Source: JBBQVS01 sp963792705
GTDB lineage: Bacteria; Chloroflexota; Ktedonobacteria; Ktedonobacterales; Ktedonobacteraceae
Length of the DNA: 64,000 nt
Assembly: GCA_963792705.1 (NCBI GenBank)
Contig: CAWBXD010000011.1
Span: 682,001-746,000 of the forward strand
Direction: 5' to 3'
Shown: positions 1-7,754 of the stretch, piece after piece
How the letters are laid out: every line of letters starts with the position of its first letter
How positions within the stretch are numbered: position 1 is the stretch's first letter
The notes under the pieces: generated by a model
The model's database searches: none
What the model was told of the DNA's origin: nothing
The model's input: only the letters and a program-made list of their open reading frames with translations
Position numbers and translations under genes: made by a program

Positions 1-112
1 CTTTGATTGCTGTTCCTAAAGGGCTGGCAAGCAGTTCTGGTATTGCGAGTGTTGCAACCATGTTGGCATATTGTGTGCTACGTTGCGGCGTAATTTTGAG
101 TGCAAGTTTCAT
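1..112 (-). CDS. Hypothetical protein, N-terminal part only (runs off the window)
   Basis: An open frame starts with ATG at 112 on the minus strand and runs off the left edge, giving 37 residues that begin MKLALKITPQRS. The ATG overlaps the stop codon of the upstream small membrane-protein gene (ATGA overlap), so the two are probably translationally coupled. No motif is recognisable in so short a piece and I assign no function. Confidence 0.45.
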   Translation of the reverse strand, partial: MKLALKITPQRSTQYANMVATLAIPELLASPLGTAIK

Positions 113-288
113 CGTTTGAGTGGTGTACGTATAAAAAGCACAACAGCGATAATCAGGCAGATAGCGGCGACAAAAATTCCAAAGGCGTTAATGGTGTTTT
201 GTCCATCTCCCGATGTTATAACGCTCTGACCAGCAAGTACTCCACTAACGGCTAACAAAATGATAGCGAAAACGTATCGTATGTTCAT
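109..288 (-). CDS. Small two-helix membrane protein (59 aa)
   Basis: ATG at 288, TGA at 109-111, 59 residues. Two hydrophobic stretches are visible (about residues 5-20 and 37-53) separated by a polar, Gly/Asn/Thr-rich loop, and the C-terminus ends in basic residues, so this is a likely integral membrane hairpin protein. An AGGACC sequence lies about 10 bases before the start. Its stop codon overlaps the start of the next gene (ATGA), which supports it being a real first gene of an operon. The family is not recognised. It could alternatively be a lone signal-anchor peptide. Confidence 0.5.
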   Translation of the reverse strand: MNIRYVFAIILLAVSGVLAGQSVITSGDGQNTINAFGIFVAAICLIIAVVLFIRTPLKR

Positions 289-382
289 AATAAAAAAAGG
301 TCCTACTCTTGAGAAGGGTGTTTAGTTGATTGTGGATAAAGTATAGCATCTTTGTACAGAGTTTTATAGCATTTACACGGTT

Positions 383-432
383 ACAACAAAGCAGTCCAGG
401 AGTGTCTAGACATTCCTGGACTGCTTTGTTGT
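383..432. terminator. Near-perfect 50-bp palindrome downstream of the LysM/SLT gene
   Basis: Arms 383-401 and 414-432 are exact 19-bp reverse complements. The centre adds one mismatch and a further 5 bp, so there is practically no loop. It lies beyond the stop codon of the minus-strand transglycosylase gene and upstream of the next minus-strand operon, where a terminator is expected. No clear T-tract follows. Confidence 0.6.
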
Positions 433-492
433 TTGCTTGTGAGATACGAAGGGGCGAACTACGTTATCGAATGCTCTTTGCTACTGTTACCG

Positions 493-1257
493 CTATGGTT
501 GACATGTCCATTCTCTCCAACTATAGCCGTCACGCACGAAGATTTCGTGTGCCGCAAGAGCGTTTGCCTGAGCATTATAGGGCGACAATCCTGCCTGTGA
601 TGTTCCTGCCCATGTAGACGGCATAATCTGGAAAAGTCCAGAGGCACCACTTGGATTGTATGCACCAGGATTTAATCCTGATTCGCAGCGCGCAACGTTG
701 ATTGCGGCTTGCCCACTTGCCCCGAAAATCTGGCTGATCATCGTGGGGATGCTTCCACTTACCACCGGTGCAGGCACTGCTGTTGGTGGTGGACTGTATG
801 GTACAGGCGTTGGTGGCACAACAACAGGTGTAACAGCAACGGGTGTAACGATTGGACCCATTTTCGGTGGGTCGTTATGTGTTACAGGCTGCCTCTGCGG
901 TGCAGTACTTACCGCCTGTGCCTGAGTAGCAGTGGAAAATCCCTGTACGGGAATACATACAACCTGATCCGTGTAAATCAGGTCAGGATTAGCAATGTGA
1001 TTATGCGACGCCAGAGCTGACCAATTTGTATGGTAAAGGTAGGCAATCCAACTCAGCGTATCCCCCTGTACAACAACGTGCTGTTTGTCACTCTTAGCAC
1101 AGGGCGTATGCGAGTAAGCATATGCCCCTGGCACATGTATGCTCAGTGCTAGCGTAACGAAGAGCAATCCAAGAACTGCTCCAATCCCCATCTTTCCTAC
1201 GAAACGTCTTCCAATGTCCTGCCGTAAGTACTTCAGGATGTGCTTATGTGTTTGCAA
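493..1257 (-). CDS. Secreted LysM and transglycosylase-like (SLT/resuscitation-factor type) cell-wall protein
   Basis: The protein has 254 residues in three parts. An N-terminal hydrophobic export segment (about 23-48) is followed by a LysM peptidoglycan-binding domain (about 58-104, with VVVQGDTLSWIAYLY) and a Pro/Val/Thr-rich linker. The C-terminal lysozyme-like domain (about 168-254) carries the motif ARCESGLNPGAYN, in which Glu192 is the expected catalytic acid, followed by GLFQIMPSTW. This predicts a secreted muralytic enzyme acting on cell-wall glycan, for example in growth or spore germination. The TTG start at 1257 has only a weak ribosome site. An ATG at residue 23 preceded by AGGAAAG is an alternative, so the N-terminus is uncertain. 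A strong palindrome follows the gene. Confidence 0.85.
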   Translation of the reverse strand: MQTHKHILKYLRQDIGRRFVGKMGIGAVLGLLFVTLALSIHVPGAYAYSHTPCAKSDKQHVVVQGDTLSWIAYLYHTNWSALASHNHIANPDLIYTDQVVCIPVQGFSTATQAQAVSTAPQRQPVTHNDPPKMGPIVTPVAVTPVVVPPTPVPYSPPPTAVPAPVVSGSIPTMISQIFGASGQAAINVARCESGLNPGAYNPSGASGLFQIMPSTWAGTSQAGLSPYNAQANALAAHEIFVRDGYSWREWTCQP

Positions 1258-1471
1258 TGTAAAATCTTTCTAGTGAATGCGCCCTTGCAGATCCCCGCAA
1301 GCATTTCCTTGTGAATTGACTAAGCCAACAGGCTAGATGCATTGTTGACCACAGTCTAAAAACAAGGTTTTGTTCCTCCACTCACATAACCATACACGAA
1401 GACATGCACGTACTAGGCGAATGAATTTGTGGAACTCGCATATAATACCATGACTTACATTGAAACATATA

Positions 1472-1517
1472 GAAACACCATAACTATAGCCTAAATGGGC
1501 TATAGTTATGGTGTTTC
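1472..1517. terminator. Perfect palindrome (20-bp arms, 6-nt loop) after the Gln/Gly-rich gene
   Basis: Arms 1472-1491 and 1498-1517 are exact reverse complements around the loop TAAATG. It starts 7 bases past the stop codon of the minus-strand 76-aa gene and belongs to the gene-end palindrome class seen throughout the window. The rest of the 1258-1524 gap shows no gene. Confidence 0.65.
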
Positions 1518-1524
1518 AGATTAA

Positions 1525-1755
1525 TTAAGAGCCTTGTTGCTTGCCACCCTGTGGCTGTTCGCGGTTGGTATCATCCTGTCCGCCTTCTGCACTTACAGGT
1601 GGCAATTTCTGCGCTCCCCCCTGAACCTTTGTATCCTCCTGCTTTGTTTCCTGCCCTTGCCCTTGTTGCTTGCCACCTTGTGGTTGTTCGCGGTTGGTAT
1701 CATCCTGTCCACCTTCTACATTTACAGGCGGCAATTTCTGTGGATCATCGCTCAT
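1525..1755 (-). CDS. Hydrophilic Gln/Gly-rich protein with internal tandem duplication (76 aa)
   Basis: This 76-residue, strongly hydrophilic, probably disordered protein consists of two near-identical halves. Each carries QKLPPV, then EGGQDDTNREQPQ and GGKQQG. The copies differ at only two positions within the repeat (VNVEGG versus VSAEGG) and are joined by a charged linker. GGAG precedes the ATG by about 8 bases, and a perfect palindrome follows the stop, which supports a real gene. No catalytic motif or signal peptide is seen. The composition recalls small stress or spore-associated hydrophilic proteins, but this is only an analogy. Confidence 0.55.
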   Translation of the reverse strand: MSDDPQKLPPVNVEGGQDDTNREQPQGGKQQGQGQETKQEDTKVQGGAQKLPPVSAEGGQDDTNREQPQGGKQQGS

Positions 1756-1942
1756 CTATATTCTCCATTCTTTACTCTTGTACAACGGCTTCCTTTTATA
1801 GTACGCCACACAGCATTTACACGTTACATATTTGTATTGGTGCTTTCCTCACATCCGTGAAGCGTTTACAATACGTGTTACATGAAAAGGTTGGGGAACT
1901 CCTGCGGTCTCTCCATTTCTATAGCATTATTGGAGGCACACA

Positions 1943-3490
1943 ATGCATATTGTTACGGTGGCACAAATGCGTGAACTTGAGGCACAGGCCGACAAGCAGT
2001 ATGGCTTGACGGGTCACATATTGATGCAAAACGCGGGGAAGAGTGCGGCGGACCTCTTTGAAGCGCATCTCTTACCACATCATACGCTCCATGGACTTGA
2101 GGTACTCTTTCTAATTGGACCCGGCAACAATGGTGGCGATGGGCTAGTAATAGCCCAGCATCTCGAAGAGGCGGGAGCATTTGTAAGTCTGTATGCCTGG
2201 AAGGAACGCAAACTCACAGTGCGAGGCGAGGCTATTAACGAAGCAGAGACCGCGAAAGAGCTAGAATCTGTCATAAGTAGCGCGGATTATGTCGTTGATG
2301 CGCTTTTGGGGACAGGCAATTCTCGTCCACTACCCGATGATATGCGTTCGCTACTTGCGCGAGTGCGTCAGGAACGCGAGAAGCGTACCGACCTACGTAT
2401 TGTCGCGGTCGATCTACCAACAGGTCTCAACGCGGATACGGGCGAAGTTGACCCGGAGGCGGTACACGCCGATACGACCATCACCTTTGCCTGTCCCAAA
2501 CAAGGCTTTTTCTTTTTTCCGGGTCGTGACCACATTGGAAAATTGTATGTGGGCGACATCGGTTTACCGCCCGAACTCGAAAGCCATTTACAGACAGAGA
2601 TGCCAACCGATGATCTAGTACGTAAACTCTTACCTCCACGTCCGTTACAAAGCAACAAAGGAACTTTTGGTAAAGTTATGCTGCTCTGTGGCTCCTTTCC
2701 TTATCCTGGTTCAGCATTTCTTGCTGGTAGTGCTGCAGGACGTGTCGGAGCAGGCTTGATTACGCTAGCAGTAACCGAAAAGATGCTACCAATTTATGCC
2801 AGTTCGTTTCATGAGGCCACCTTTGTCATCCTGCCGCCTGAAGATGCTGAGAGCTTTGACCGCTCAAAAACATTGTGTGATCAGCTTCCAGGCTATCGTT
2901 CGCTCCTCATTGGCCCAGGATTAGGGCAATCGCCCAACACGCGAGAGGTCATTTTAGAGGTCTTGGAATACTTGCGTTCGCTTCCCGATGAGCAACGTCC
3001 CCACCTTGTGGTAGATGCCGATGGCCTTAATAACCTATCTCAGCTTGAGCGTTGGTGGACTCTGCTACCAAAGGGAAGCGTGATTACACCTCATCCAGGT
3101 GAAATGGGACGTTTGTGTGGGGGTATTAAGGTGTCGGGCGGGGATATTGATCGTCTGGAACTCACACGTAGCAAAGCACAGGAATGGCAGATTACAGTGG
3201 TACTCAAAGGAGCATGTACAATTATAGCCTCACCAGATGGTCGAACGCGTATCAACTTGTTAGCCAACCCCGCCTTAGCAGGTGCTGGCACAGGTGATGT
3301 GTTGGCTGGCATGACAACGGGCTTCTTAGCACAAGAAGGCATGCAGCCTTTCGACGCCGCCAGTTCCGCCGTGTATCTGCACACTGTTGCCGCAGGTATT
3401 GTCAGTCAAGAGATAGGGCATGCTGGTATGCTTGCCTCTGATCTACTTCCACAAATCCCACGTGCAATGTACAAGATTGGGCATGGATAG
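1943..3490 (+). CDS. nnr: Bifunctional NAD(P)H-hydrate epimerase / ADP-dependent NAD(P)H-hydrate dehydratase
   Basis: The 515-residue protein has the standard two-domain Nnr architecture. The N-terminal YjeF-type epimerase (about 1-215) carries GNNGGDGL at 61-68 and DLPTGLNADTGEV. The C-terminal ribokinase-like dehydratase (about 225-510) carries KGTFGKVMLLCGS, DADGLN, TPHPGEMGRL and the nucleotide-binding GAGTGDVLAGM at 447-457. It repairs damaged hydrated NADH and NADPH in the cytoplasm by racemising NAD(P)HX and dehydrating the S form with ADP. GGAGG lies 8 bases upstream of the ATG, fixing the start. The length matches the family. The stop codon lies inside the left arm of a 35-bp palindrome. 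Confidence 0.95.
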   Translation: MHIVTVAQMRELEAQADKQYGLTGHILMQNAGKSAADLFEAHLLPHHTLHGLEVLFLIGPGNNGGDGLVIAQHLEEAGAFVSLYAWKERKLTVRGEAINEAETAKELESVISSADYVVDALLGTGNSRPLPDDMRSLLARVRQEREKRTDLRIVAVDLPTGLNADTGEVDPEAVHADTTITFACPKQGFFFFPGRDHIGKLYVGDIGLPPELESHLQTEMPTDDLVRKLLPPRPLQSNKGTFGKVMLLCGSFPYPGSAFLAGSAAGRVGAGLITLAVTEKMLPIYASSFHEATFVILPPEDAESFDRSKTLCDQLPGYRSLLIGPGLGQSPNTREVILEVLEYLRSLPDEQRPHLVVDADGLNNLSQLERWWTLLPKGSVITPHPGEMGRLCGGIKVSGGDIDRLELTRSKAQEWQITVVLKGACTIIASPDGRTRINLLANPALAGAGTGDVLAGMTTGFLAQEGMQPFDAASSAVYLHTVAAGIVSQEIGHAGMLASDLLPQIPRAMYKIGHG

Positions 3491-3559
3491 CATGAATGAA
3501 AAAGAGAGGAGGATACAAGGCGAGCCTTGTATCCTCCTCTCTTTTTCATTCATGCTATC
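3486..3559. terminator. Perfect palindrome with 35-bp arms spanning the nnr stop codon
   Basis: Arms 3486-3520 and 3525-3559 are exact reverse complements with loop CGAG. The left arm contains the TAG stop codon of nnr (3488-3490). A run of T and C residues lies within the right arm. It acts as the predicted terminator for nnr and is much longer than an ordinary intrinsic terminator. Confidence 0.7.
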
Positions 3560-3634
3560 TACATAACCTTTTTCCTCTTTTTCGCTACTAGTATAGTAGA
3601 CACACTTATGAGGAGGTAGACAGCACAAGATAGC

Positions 3635-4810
3635 ATGGAGCACAGGACTGATAGCGAACTGGTTGCGCTAGCACGAGAAGGCGACAAGCACGCTTTTAGA
3701 CAATTGATTGAACGCTACACACAGATGGTCAAGTATATTGTCGTAGGCAAGGTCGTAAACCAAGAGACCGCACGCGAATTGGTGCAAGAGACATTCTTAC
3801 ACGCCTACCTCTCGCTTAGCCATCTGCGGGACGACTCGCGCTTCAAAAGCTGGCTCTATGGTATTGCGCTCAACATCTGTCGTAGCTACCTTCGTGAACA
3901 GAAAGCCCCTTCCCTCTCATTGGAAGACCTGATGGGTGGCATGCACTGCGACGCTTCTGCTATTCTTGACATGCTTGTAGACCCACAGACCCTTATAGAG
4001 GAACGCGAGTTACAACGCTTTGTGTTTGATGCAGTACAAAGCCTCTCGCCCAAAAACTGTGAGGTAACGCTCCTATTTTACTACGAGGAATTGAGCTTGC
4101 AAGAAATTGCCACCACACTGGGCATCTCAGTAGTAATTGCTAAGGGGCGTCTGCATCGCGCACGAAAACAGTTACGAGAACTACTTTCAACACTGTACAC
4201 AGAGCCAGATAGCTCTTATAGAGAGAAGCAGAGGAGAAAATCTATGATAAAAATGCGTATCAACTCAATACGTATCAACCAGGCAACGGAACAGCGCGTT
4301 GTTATATTACAGGATGAGCCTGGCAGGAACGCGTTGGTAATTTGGGTAGGTCAGGCAGAGGCGTATGTACTAGCATCCGGCTTAACTCAAACGCCCTTAC
4401 CACGCCCTATGACGGCTCAGTTGACAGTGAGTTTACTACAAGCGACAGGTACACGGGTCGAAGAAGTACGTATTGAGGCTCTGAAAGACGAAATATACTA
4501 TGCTACGGTCAAAATACGTAATGGTGATAACGTACAAGAGATTGACGCAAGACCAAGCGATGCACTCACTCTAGCGGTGCTGATGGATGCCCCAATTTAT
4601 GCGACAGAACAGGTCATTCAGCAAGTAGGCATTCCTATACCTGAAGATAAAACTTTACATGTAAACGATGATGAAGCGCAAAAAGCTCTCATCGCTATTG
4701 TACAGCAGCAGTCAAAAGCCTCTCTCTCGTTTAAAGAGGAACCGGAGAAACTTAGTGAGTTAAGTACTGAACATAGTAGAATGGTAGAATTTCTAACAGG
4801 TGAGATGTAG
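3635..4810 (+). CDS. ECF-type sigma-70 factor fused to a C-terminal bifunctional nuclease (BFN/DUF151) domain
   Basis: The 391-residue protein has sigma region 2 at about 20-88 (AFRQLIERYTQ, FKSWLYGIALNICRSYL) and region 4 at about 130-185 (SLQEIATTLGISVVIAKGRLHRARKQL). A domain of the BFN/DUF151 type follows at about 205-340 (residues GRNALVIWVGQAEA and ARPSDALTLAVLMDAPIY). Sigma regions direct RNA polymerase; BFN domains are reported to cleave RNA and DNA. The join contains an in-frame ATG (codon 204, position 4244) preceded by GAGGAG 8 bases away, so the nuclease part may also be made alone. The upstream GAGGAGG lies 18 bases before the chosen ATG, further than ideal. The TAG stop is the first half of a dispersed repeat. 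Confidence 0.8.
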   Translation: MEHRTDSELVALAREGDKHAFRQLIERYTQMVKYIVVGKVVNQETARELVQETFLHAYLSLSHLRDDSRFKSWLYGIALNICRSYLREQKAPSLSLEDLMGGMHCDASAILDMLVDPQTLIEERELQRFVFDAVQSLSPKNCEVTLLFYYEELSLQEIATTLGISVVIAKGRLHRARKQLRELLSTLYTEPDSSYREKQRRKSMIKMRINSIRINQATEQRVVILQDEPGRNALVIWVGQAEAYVLASGLTQTPLPRPMTAQLTVSLLQATGTRVEEVRIEALKDEIYYATVKIRNGDNVQEIDARPSDALTLAVLMDAPIYATEQVIQQVGIPIPEDKTLHVNDDEAQKALIAIVQQQSKASLSFKEEPEKLSELSTEHSRMVEFLTGEM

Positions 4811-5012
4811 GGACCGATTATGCGGTTTGATAAAATCATGCGGAGACATCCGTTGTAGGGACCAATTCATCGCGTCCTCGTGGCAATCCACCGCCGCCAA
4901 GGACGCGATGATCGGTCCCTACAGATATCCATCCTCTTTTGTTAAAGAGCATTATCACGTTCTCGTACCCCTCAGCGGGGTGGGTACGAGGACGCGATCA
5001 ATCGGTCCCTAC
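4807..5012. repeat. Cluster of dispersed GTAGGGACC repeats: half-site, 68-bp family A copy, half-site
   Basis: 4807-4830 is a left-end fragment starting GTAGGGACCG; the neighbouring sigma/BFN stop codon TAG lies inside it. 4855-4922 is a nearly complete family A element whose arms pair (GGACGCGAT against ATCGCGTCC), one base short of the usual 69. 4959-5012 is a right-end half preceded by a separate 9-bp hairpin (CTCGTACCC/GGGTACGAG). The cluster fills the gap between convergent genes. It may terminate transcription from both sides. Confidence 0.85.
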
Positions 5013-5028
5013 AGATGTGTTTATTATG

Positions 5029-6186
5029 TTACCCAGGGAGCAGAAAGAACACCACGCAGGCCATCACATATACCGCCATAAGTTGCATGCCTTCGAGCCA
5101 GGTTGATTTTCCGTCAAGGCTGACGAAGGTGAACAGGATAGTAGCAAGTCCAACTAACACCAGTTCTAATGGCTGAAAGACAAGATCGAGGTGATGAGTA
5201 AAGAGAAGACTGACAAGCACAAGAACGGGTGCCACAAAGGTTGCGACCTGAATTGATGATCCGGCAGCAATGGCTACACTAAGGTCAACACGGTCTTTGT
5301 AGGCCACGATAAGCGAACTTGAATGCTCAGCAGCATTGCCTACGATAGGTACAATGACAAGGCCAATAAAGACTGGCGACCACCCTAGTTGATGCGAAAC
5401 CGTCTCCAAAGTGCCAACAAGAAGTTCGCTATTCCAAGCAGTTCCAATAGTCGCGCCGAATAATATCAGAAGCGAAACCCATTGAGGCGGGGGCTTAATT
5501 CTTGTTAGTTCGCGTGGGTCCACACCGCCTGTCACGCCCTCGACCTCTTCCTGCTCTTGTTCGCCCGCTTCTTTTGGCACGATGAGAGGTGTAGTGGTTT
5601 TGGGTTTGCCAGGACGCAAAGGATTGCGACGAGTAGCTCTGATATGAAAAACGGTCTGAGCAAGATACATAATATAGATGAGTAGCAAGATAACCGAGAT
5701 GCCCACGCTGATAGGCTCTGTACTGCCTTTGTTTGCTTGAGCGATGCTAGCAGTATAAGGAATCAAAAGACCTGCAACCGCTAGCACCATCATGGCAGAA
5801 TACTCGCCAGCGTCACGGTTACTGAAATATTGCTCGCCCCAACGCCAGCCGCCAAGAGCGAGTGAACCTCCTAATACCAGGAGAGCATTACTGATAATTG
5901 AGCCTGTGATCGAGGCTTTGACCACAGAGATCAGACCAGCTTGTAAGGCAAAAATACCAATGATAAGTTCGGGCGCATTGCCGAAGGTAGCATTAAGCAA
6001 GCCACCGGCAACAGGACCTACATAAAATTCGAGGTCCTCGGTAGCCCGTCCAATGAAGGCTGCAAGAGGAATAAGGCCAAGCACCGCGAAAATAAAAATG
6101 ACCATTGCTGGTTTTGGCCCTGGCACCAAAGAGATGATCGGGGCAACAATGGTCAAGATCAACGAGTAGTATAACCAACGGGGCAT
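5029..6186 (-). CDS. cax: Calcium/proton antiporter of the CaCA superfamily (CAX type)
   Basis: The 385-residue polytopic membrane protein contains the two alpha-repeat signatures of cation/proton exchangers: GNAPELIIGIFALQAG in the first half and GNAAEHSSSLIVAYKDRVDL in the second. The acidic residues in these repeats coordinate the transported cation. Roughly eleven hydrophobic helices are visible, split by a charged cytoplasmic loop around residues 180-235 rich in Glu and Pro. It exports Ca2+ from the cytoplasm in exchange for protons. The length is typical of bacterial CAX proteins. rplI lies upstream in the same direction, about 45 bp away, with no obvious functional link. Confidence 0.92.
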   Translation of the reverse strand: MPRWLYYSLILTIVAPIISLVPGPKPAMVIFIFAVLGLIPLAAFIGRATEDLEFYVGPVAGGLLNATFGNAPELIIGIFALQAGLISVVKASITGSIISNALLVLGGSLALGGWRWGEQYFSNRDAGEYSAMMVLAVAGLLIPYTASIAQANKGSTEPISVGISVILLLIYIMYLAQTVFHIRATRRNPLRPGKPKTTTPLIVPKEAGEQEQEEVEGVTGGVDPRELTRIKPPPQWVSLLILFGATIGTAWNSELLVGTLETVSHQLGWSPVFIGLVIVPIVGNAAEHSSSLIVAYKDRVDLSVAIAAGSSIQVATFVAPVLVLVSLLFTHHLDLVFQPLELVLVGLATILFTFVSLDGKSTWLEGMQLMAVYVMACVVFFLLPG

Positions 6187-6230
6187 CGTATCTCCAGCGA
6201 GATCGCTATAAACGCGTATACCTCTTGTGG

Positions 6231-6698
6231 CTACTGGGCGGCGACTGTATCGGACGCGTTGATAACATTGACGGTGATTTTTGGCTCTAGCTTAGAGGCA
6301 ACCTTGACAGGAACCGAGAAGGTGCCAAGAGCACGAATTGGGTCTGCCAGATCAATTGAACGGCGGTCAATCGTAAGTTTCTCAACATCGCGTAAGGCAG
6401 CAGCGATATCTTGACTAGTGATTGAACCATAGAGACGACCCTGGCTGCCAACTTTGGCCTTGAAGGTAAGCGCAACTTTGCTCAGACGCTCAGCCATCTC
6501 CTGGTTCGCAGCTTCCTGCTTCTCAAGGCGGCGCTGTTCAGTAGCGACACGCTGTGCGCGATTGGCAATTAAAGAAGGTGTGGCACCGGCGGCCAATTTC
6601 GTTGGCAAGAGGTAATTACGGGCATAGCCATTGGCAACCTCTTTCAGGTCGCCAGCCTTTCCCAGGCCCTCAACGTTTTGTAACAGAATTATTTTCAT
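6231..6698 (-). CDS. rplI: 50S ribosomal protein L9
   Basis: The 155-residue protein begins MKIILLQNVEGLGKAGDL and continues with VANGYARNYLLP, the universal L9 N-terminal signature. The connecting helix (about 45-75) and the C-terminal domain with GSITSQDIAAAL follow. L9 binds 23S rRNA on the large subunit and helps keep the reading frame. It is usually next to rpsF, ssb and rpsR; none of these is here, so the gene has been separated from its normal operon. The length is slightly above the usual 147-150. Confidence 0.97.
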   Translation of the reverse strand: MKIILLQNVEGLGKAGDLKEVANGYARNYLLPTKLAAGATPSLIANRAQRVATEQRRLEKQEAANQEMAERLSKVALTFKAKVGSQGRLYGSITSQDIAAALRDVEKLTIDRRSIDLADPIRALGTFSVPVKVASKLEPKITVNVINASDTVAAQ

Positions 6699-6923
6699 GG
6701 TAAATTAAAGCTCCTCACAGAGGTAGGGCGAAAACCCGTCTTCCTCCTCACGTCGATTTGTATGGTTGCAAGTATACACCTTACGCAATATGAACGCAAG
6801 CACTTTACAGAATCCTAATCGGTCCCTATAGAGAGAATATCAATGCTTGCCCCTGCACACTAAGTCCTCTATAATAGACACACATTATTACATTGGTATT
6901 ATCAACTATAAAGGACCGTATTT

Positions 6924-7622
6924 ATGGAGATAGAGGGAACATATACACTACAGGCCACGCCTGAAGAGGTATGGCAACTCTTGGTAGATCGGCAGACACT
7001 TCTGCATACCTTGCCAGAAATAGAGAAATTGGAGCGTGTAGATGACTATACGCAAATCCTCACGCTTCATTTTCCATACACGCCGTTGCTTGGAACGTAC
7101 TATGGTAACGTGCGTATTGCTGAAAGTAACTATCCAATGCACTCTCGCATTATCATTGAGAGTGTGCGCGATACACAAGGTACTATGAGTGGCGAGGCCA
7201 CCGTCGATTTGGAGAGCCACGAGCATACAACCATACTTACCTACAAATGCGATATCTCGCTACACAAACCTCGCGTAGAGATACAGCGTACCGTTATCAA
7301 GGGTGCCGCGAAATTACTGATTCAACAATTCTTTACAGCATTGGAAGAGCAGTTGTGGGAACAACAGGCTACTAAAAAGCGTGCTGAAGAGGAATTAATC
7401 AAAATTATGGCACTGCAACGTTCATCCGCTTATCAAGACCGTCCAAGTCAAGAAAGAACACAACAGCGTGTAACATTTCTACAGCGCATTGTGCATTTGT
7501 TGCGGCTTGGTGATGGCAACTCTACGGAGGAAGATCGTTGGACACAGCGCATTCGACGCACAGGATATGCATCAATGTTGCTTTTTCTTGTCTGGGTTGG
7601 CACACGCATCCCACGCCGTTAA
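6924..7622 (+). CDS. SRPBCC-fold protein of the CoxG (CO dehydrogenase subunit G-like) type with C-terminal membrane anchor
   Basis: The 232-residue protein has an SRPBCC/CoxG domain at about 1-150: the start MEIEGTYTLQATPEEVWQLL, the Pro-containing LLHTLPEIEKLERV, and the closing amphipathic helix. A charged linker and a C-terminal hydrophobic stretch (about 210-228) that could anchor it to the membrane follow. In carboxydotrophs CoxG tethers CO dehydrogenase to the membrane, but no cox genes are present here, so the substrate or partner is unknown. The start follows AAAGGACCG by a few bases. Downstream lies a repeat cluster separating it from the convergent RNase D gene. Confidence 0.75.
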   Translation: MEIEGTYTLQATPEEVWQLLVDRQTLLHTLPEIEKLERVDDYTQILTLHFPYTPLLGTYYGNVRIAESNYPMHSRIIIESVRDTQGTMSGEATVDLESHEHTTILTYKCDISLHKPRVEIQRTVIKGAAKLLIQQFFTALEEQLWEQQATKKRAEEELIKIMALQRSSAYQDRPSQERTQQRVTFLQRIVHLLRLGDGNSTEEDRWTQRIRRTGYASMLLFLVWVGTRIPRR

Positions 7623-7635
7623 AATGGGTGAAATT

Positions 7636-7752
7636 GTAGGGACCGATTCATCGCGTCCTCTTGGCAATCCACCGCCGAGCAGGACGCGATGAACCGGTTC
7701 CTACAAATGACATATCCGCATTCATCAGGTAAATTGTATAATCGGTCCCTAC
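7636..7752. repeat. Family A repeat (7636-7704) plus right-end fragment (7739-7752)
   Basis: 7636-7704 is a 69-bp family A copy with GTAGGGACCG...CGGTTCCTAC. Its arms vary together relative to other copies (GATTCATCGCGTCCT pairs with AGGACGCGATGAACC). 7739-7752 is a lone right end, TAATCGGTCCCTAC. It lies between two convergent genes and just after the RNase D stop codon. Confidence 0.9.
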
Positions 7753-7754
7753 AT

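Noticed and set aside
1551..2009. Plus-strand open frame opposite the Gln/Gly-rich gene and overlapping nnr
   Set aside because: No recognisable protein character. It runs antisense to a gene with a ribosome site and terminator, and then out of frame into nnr.
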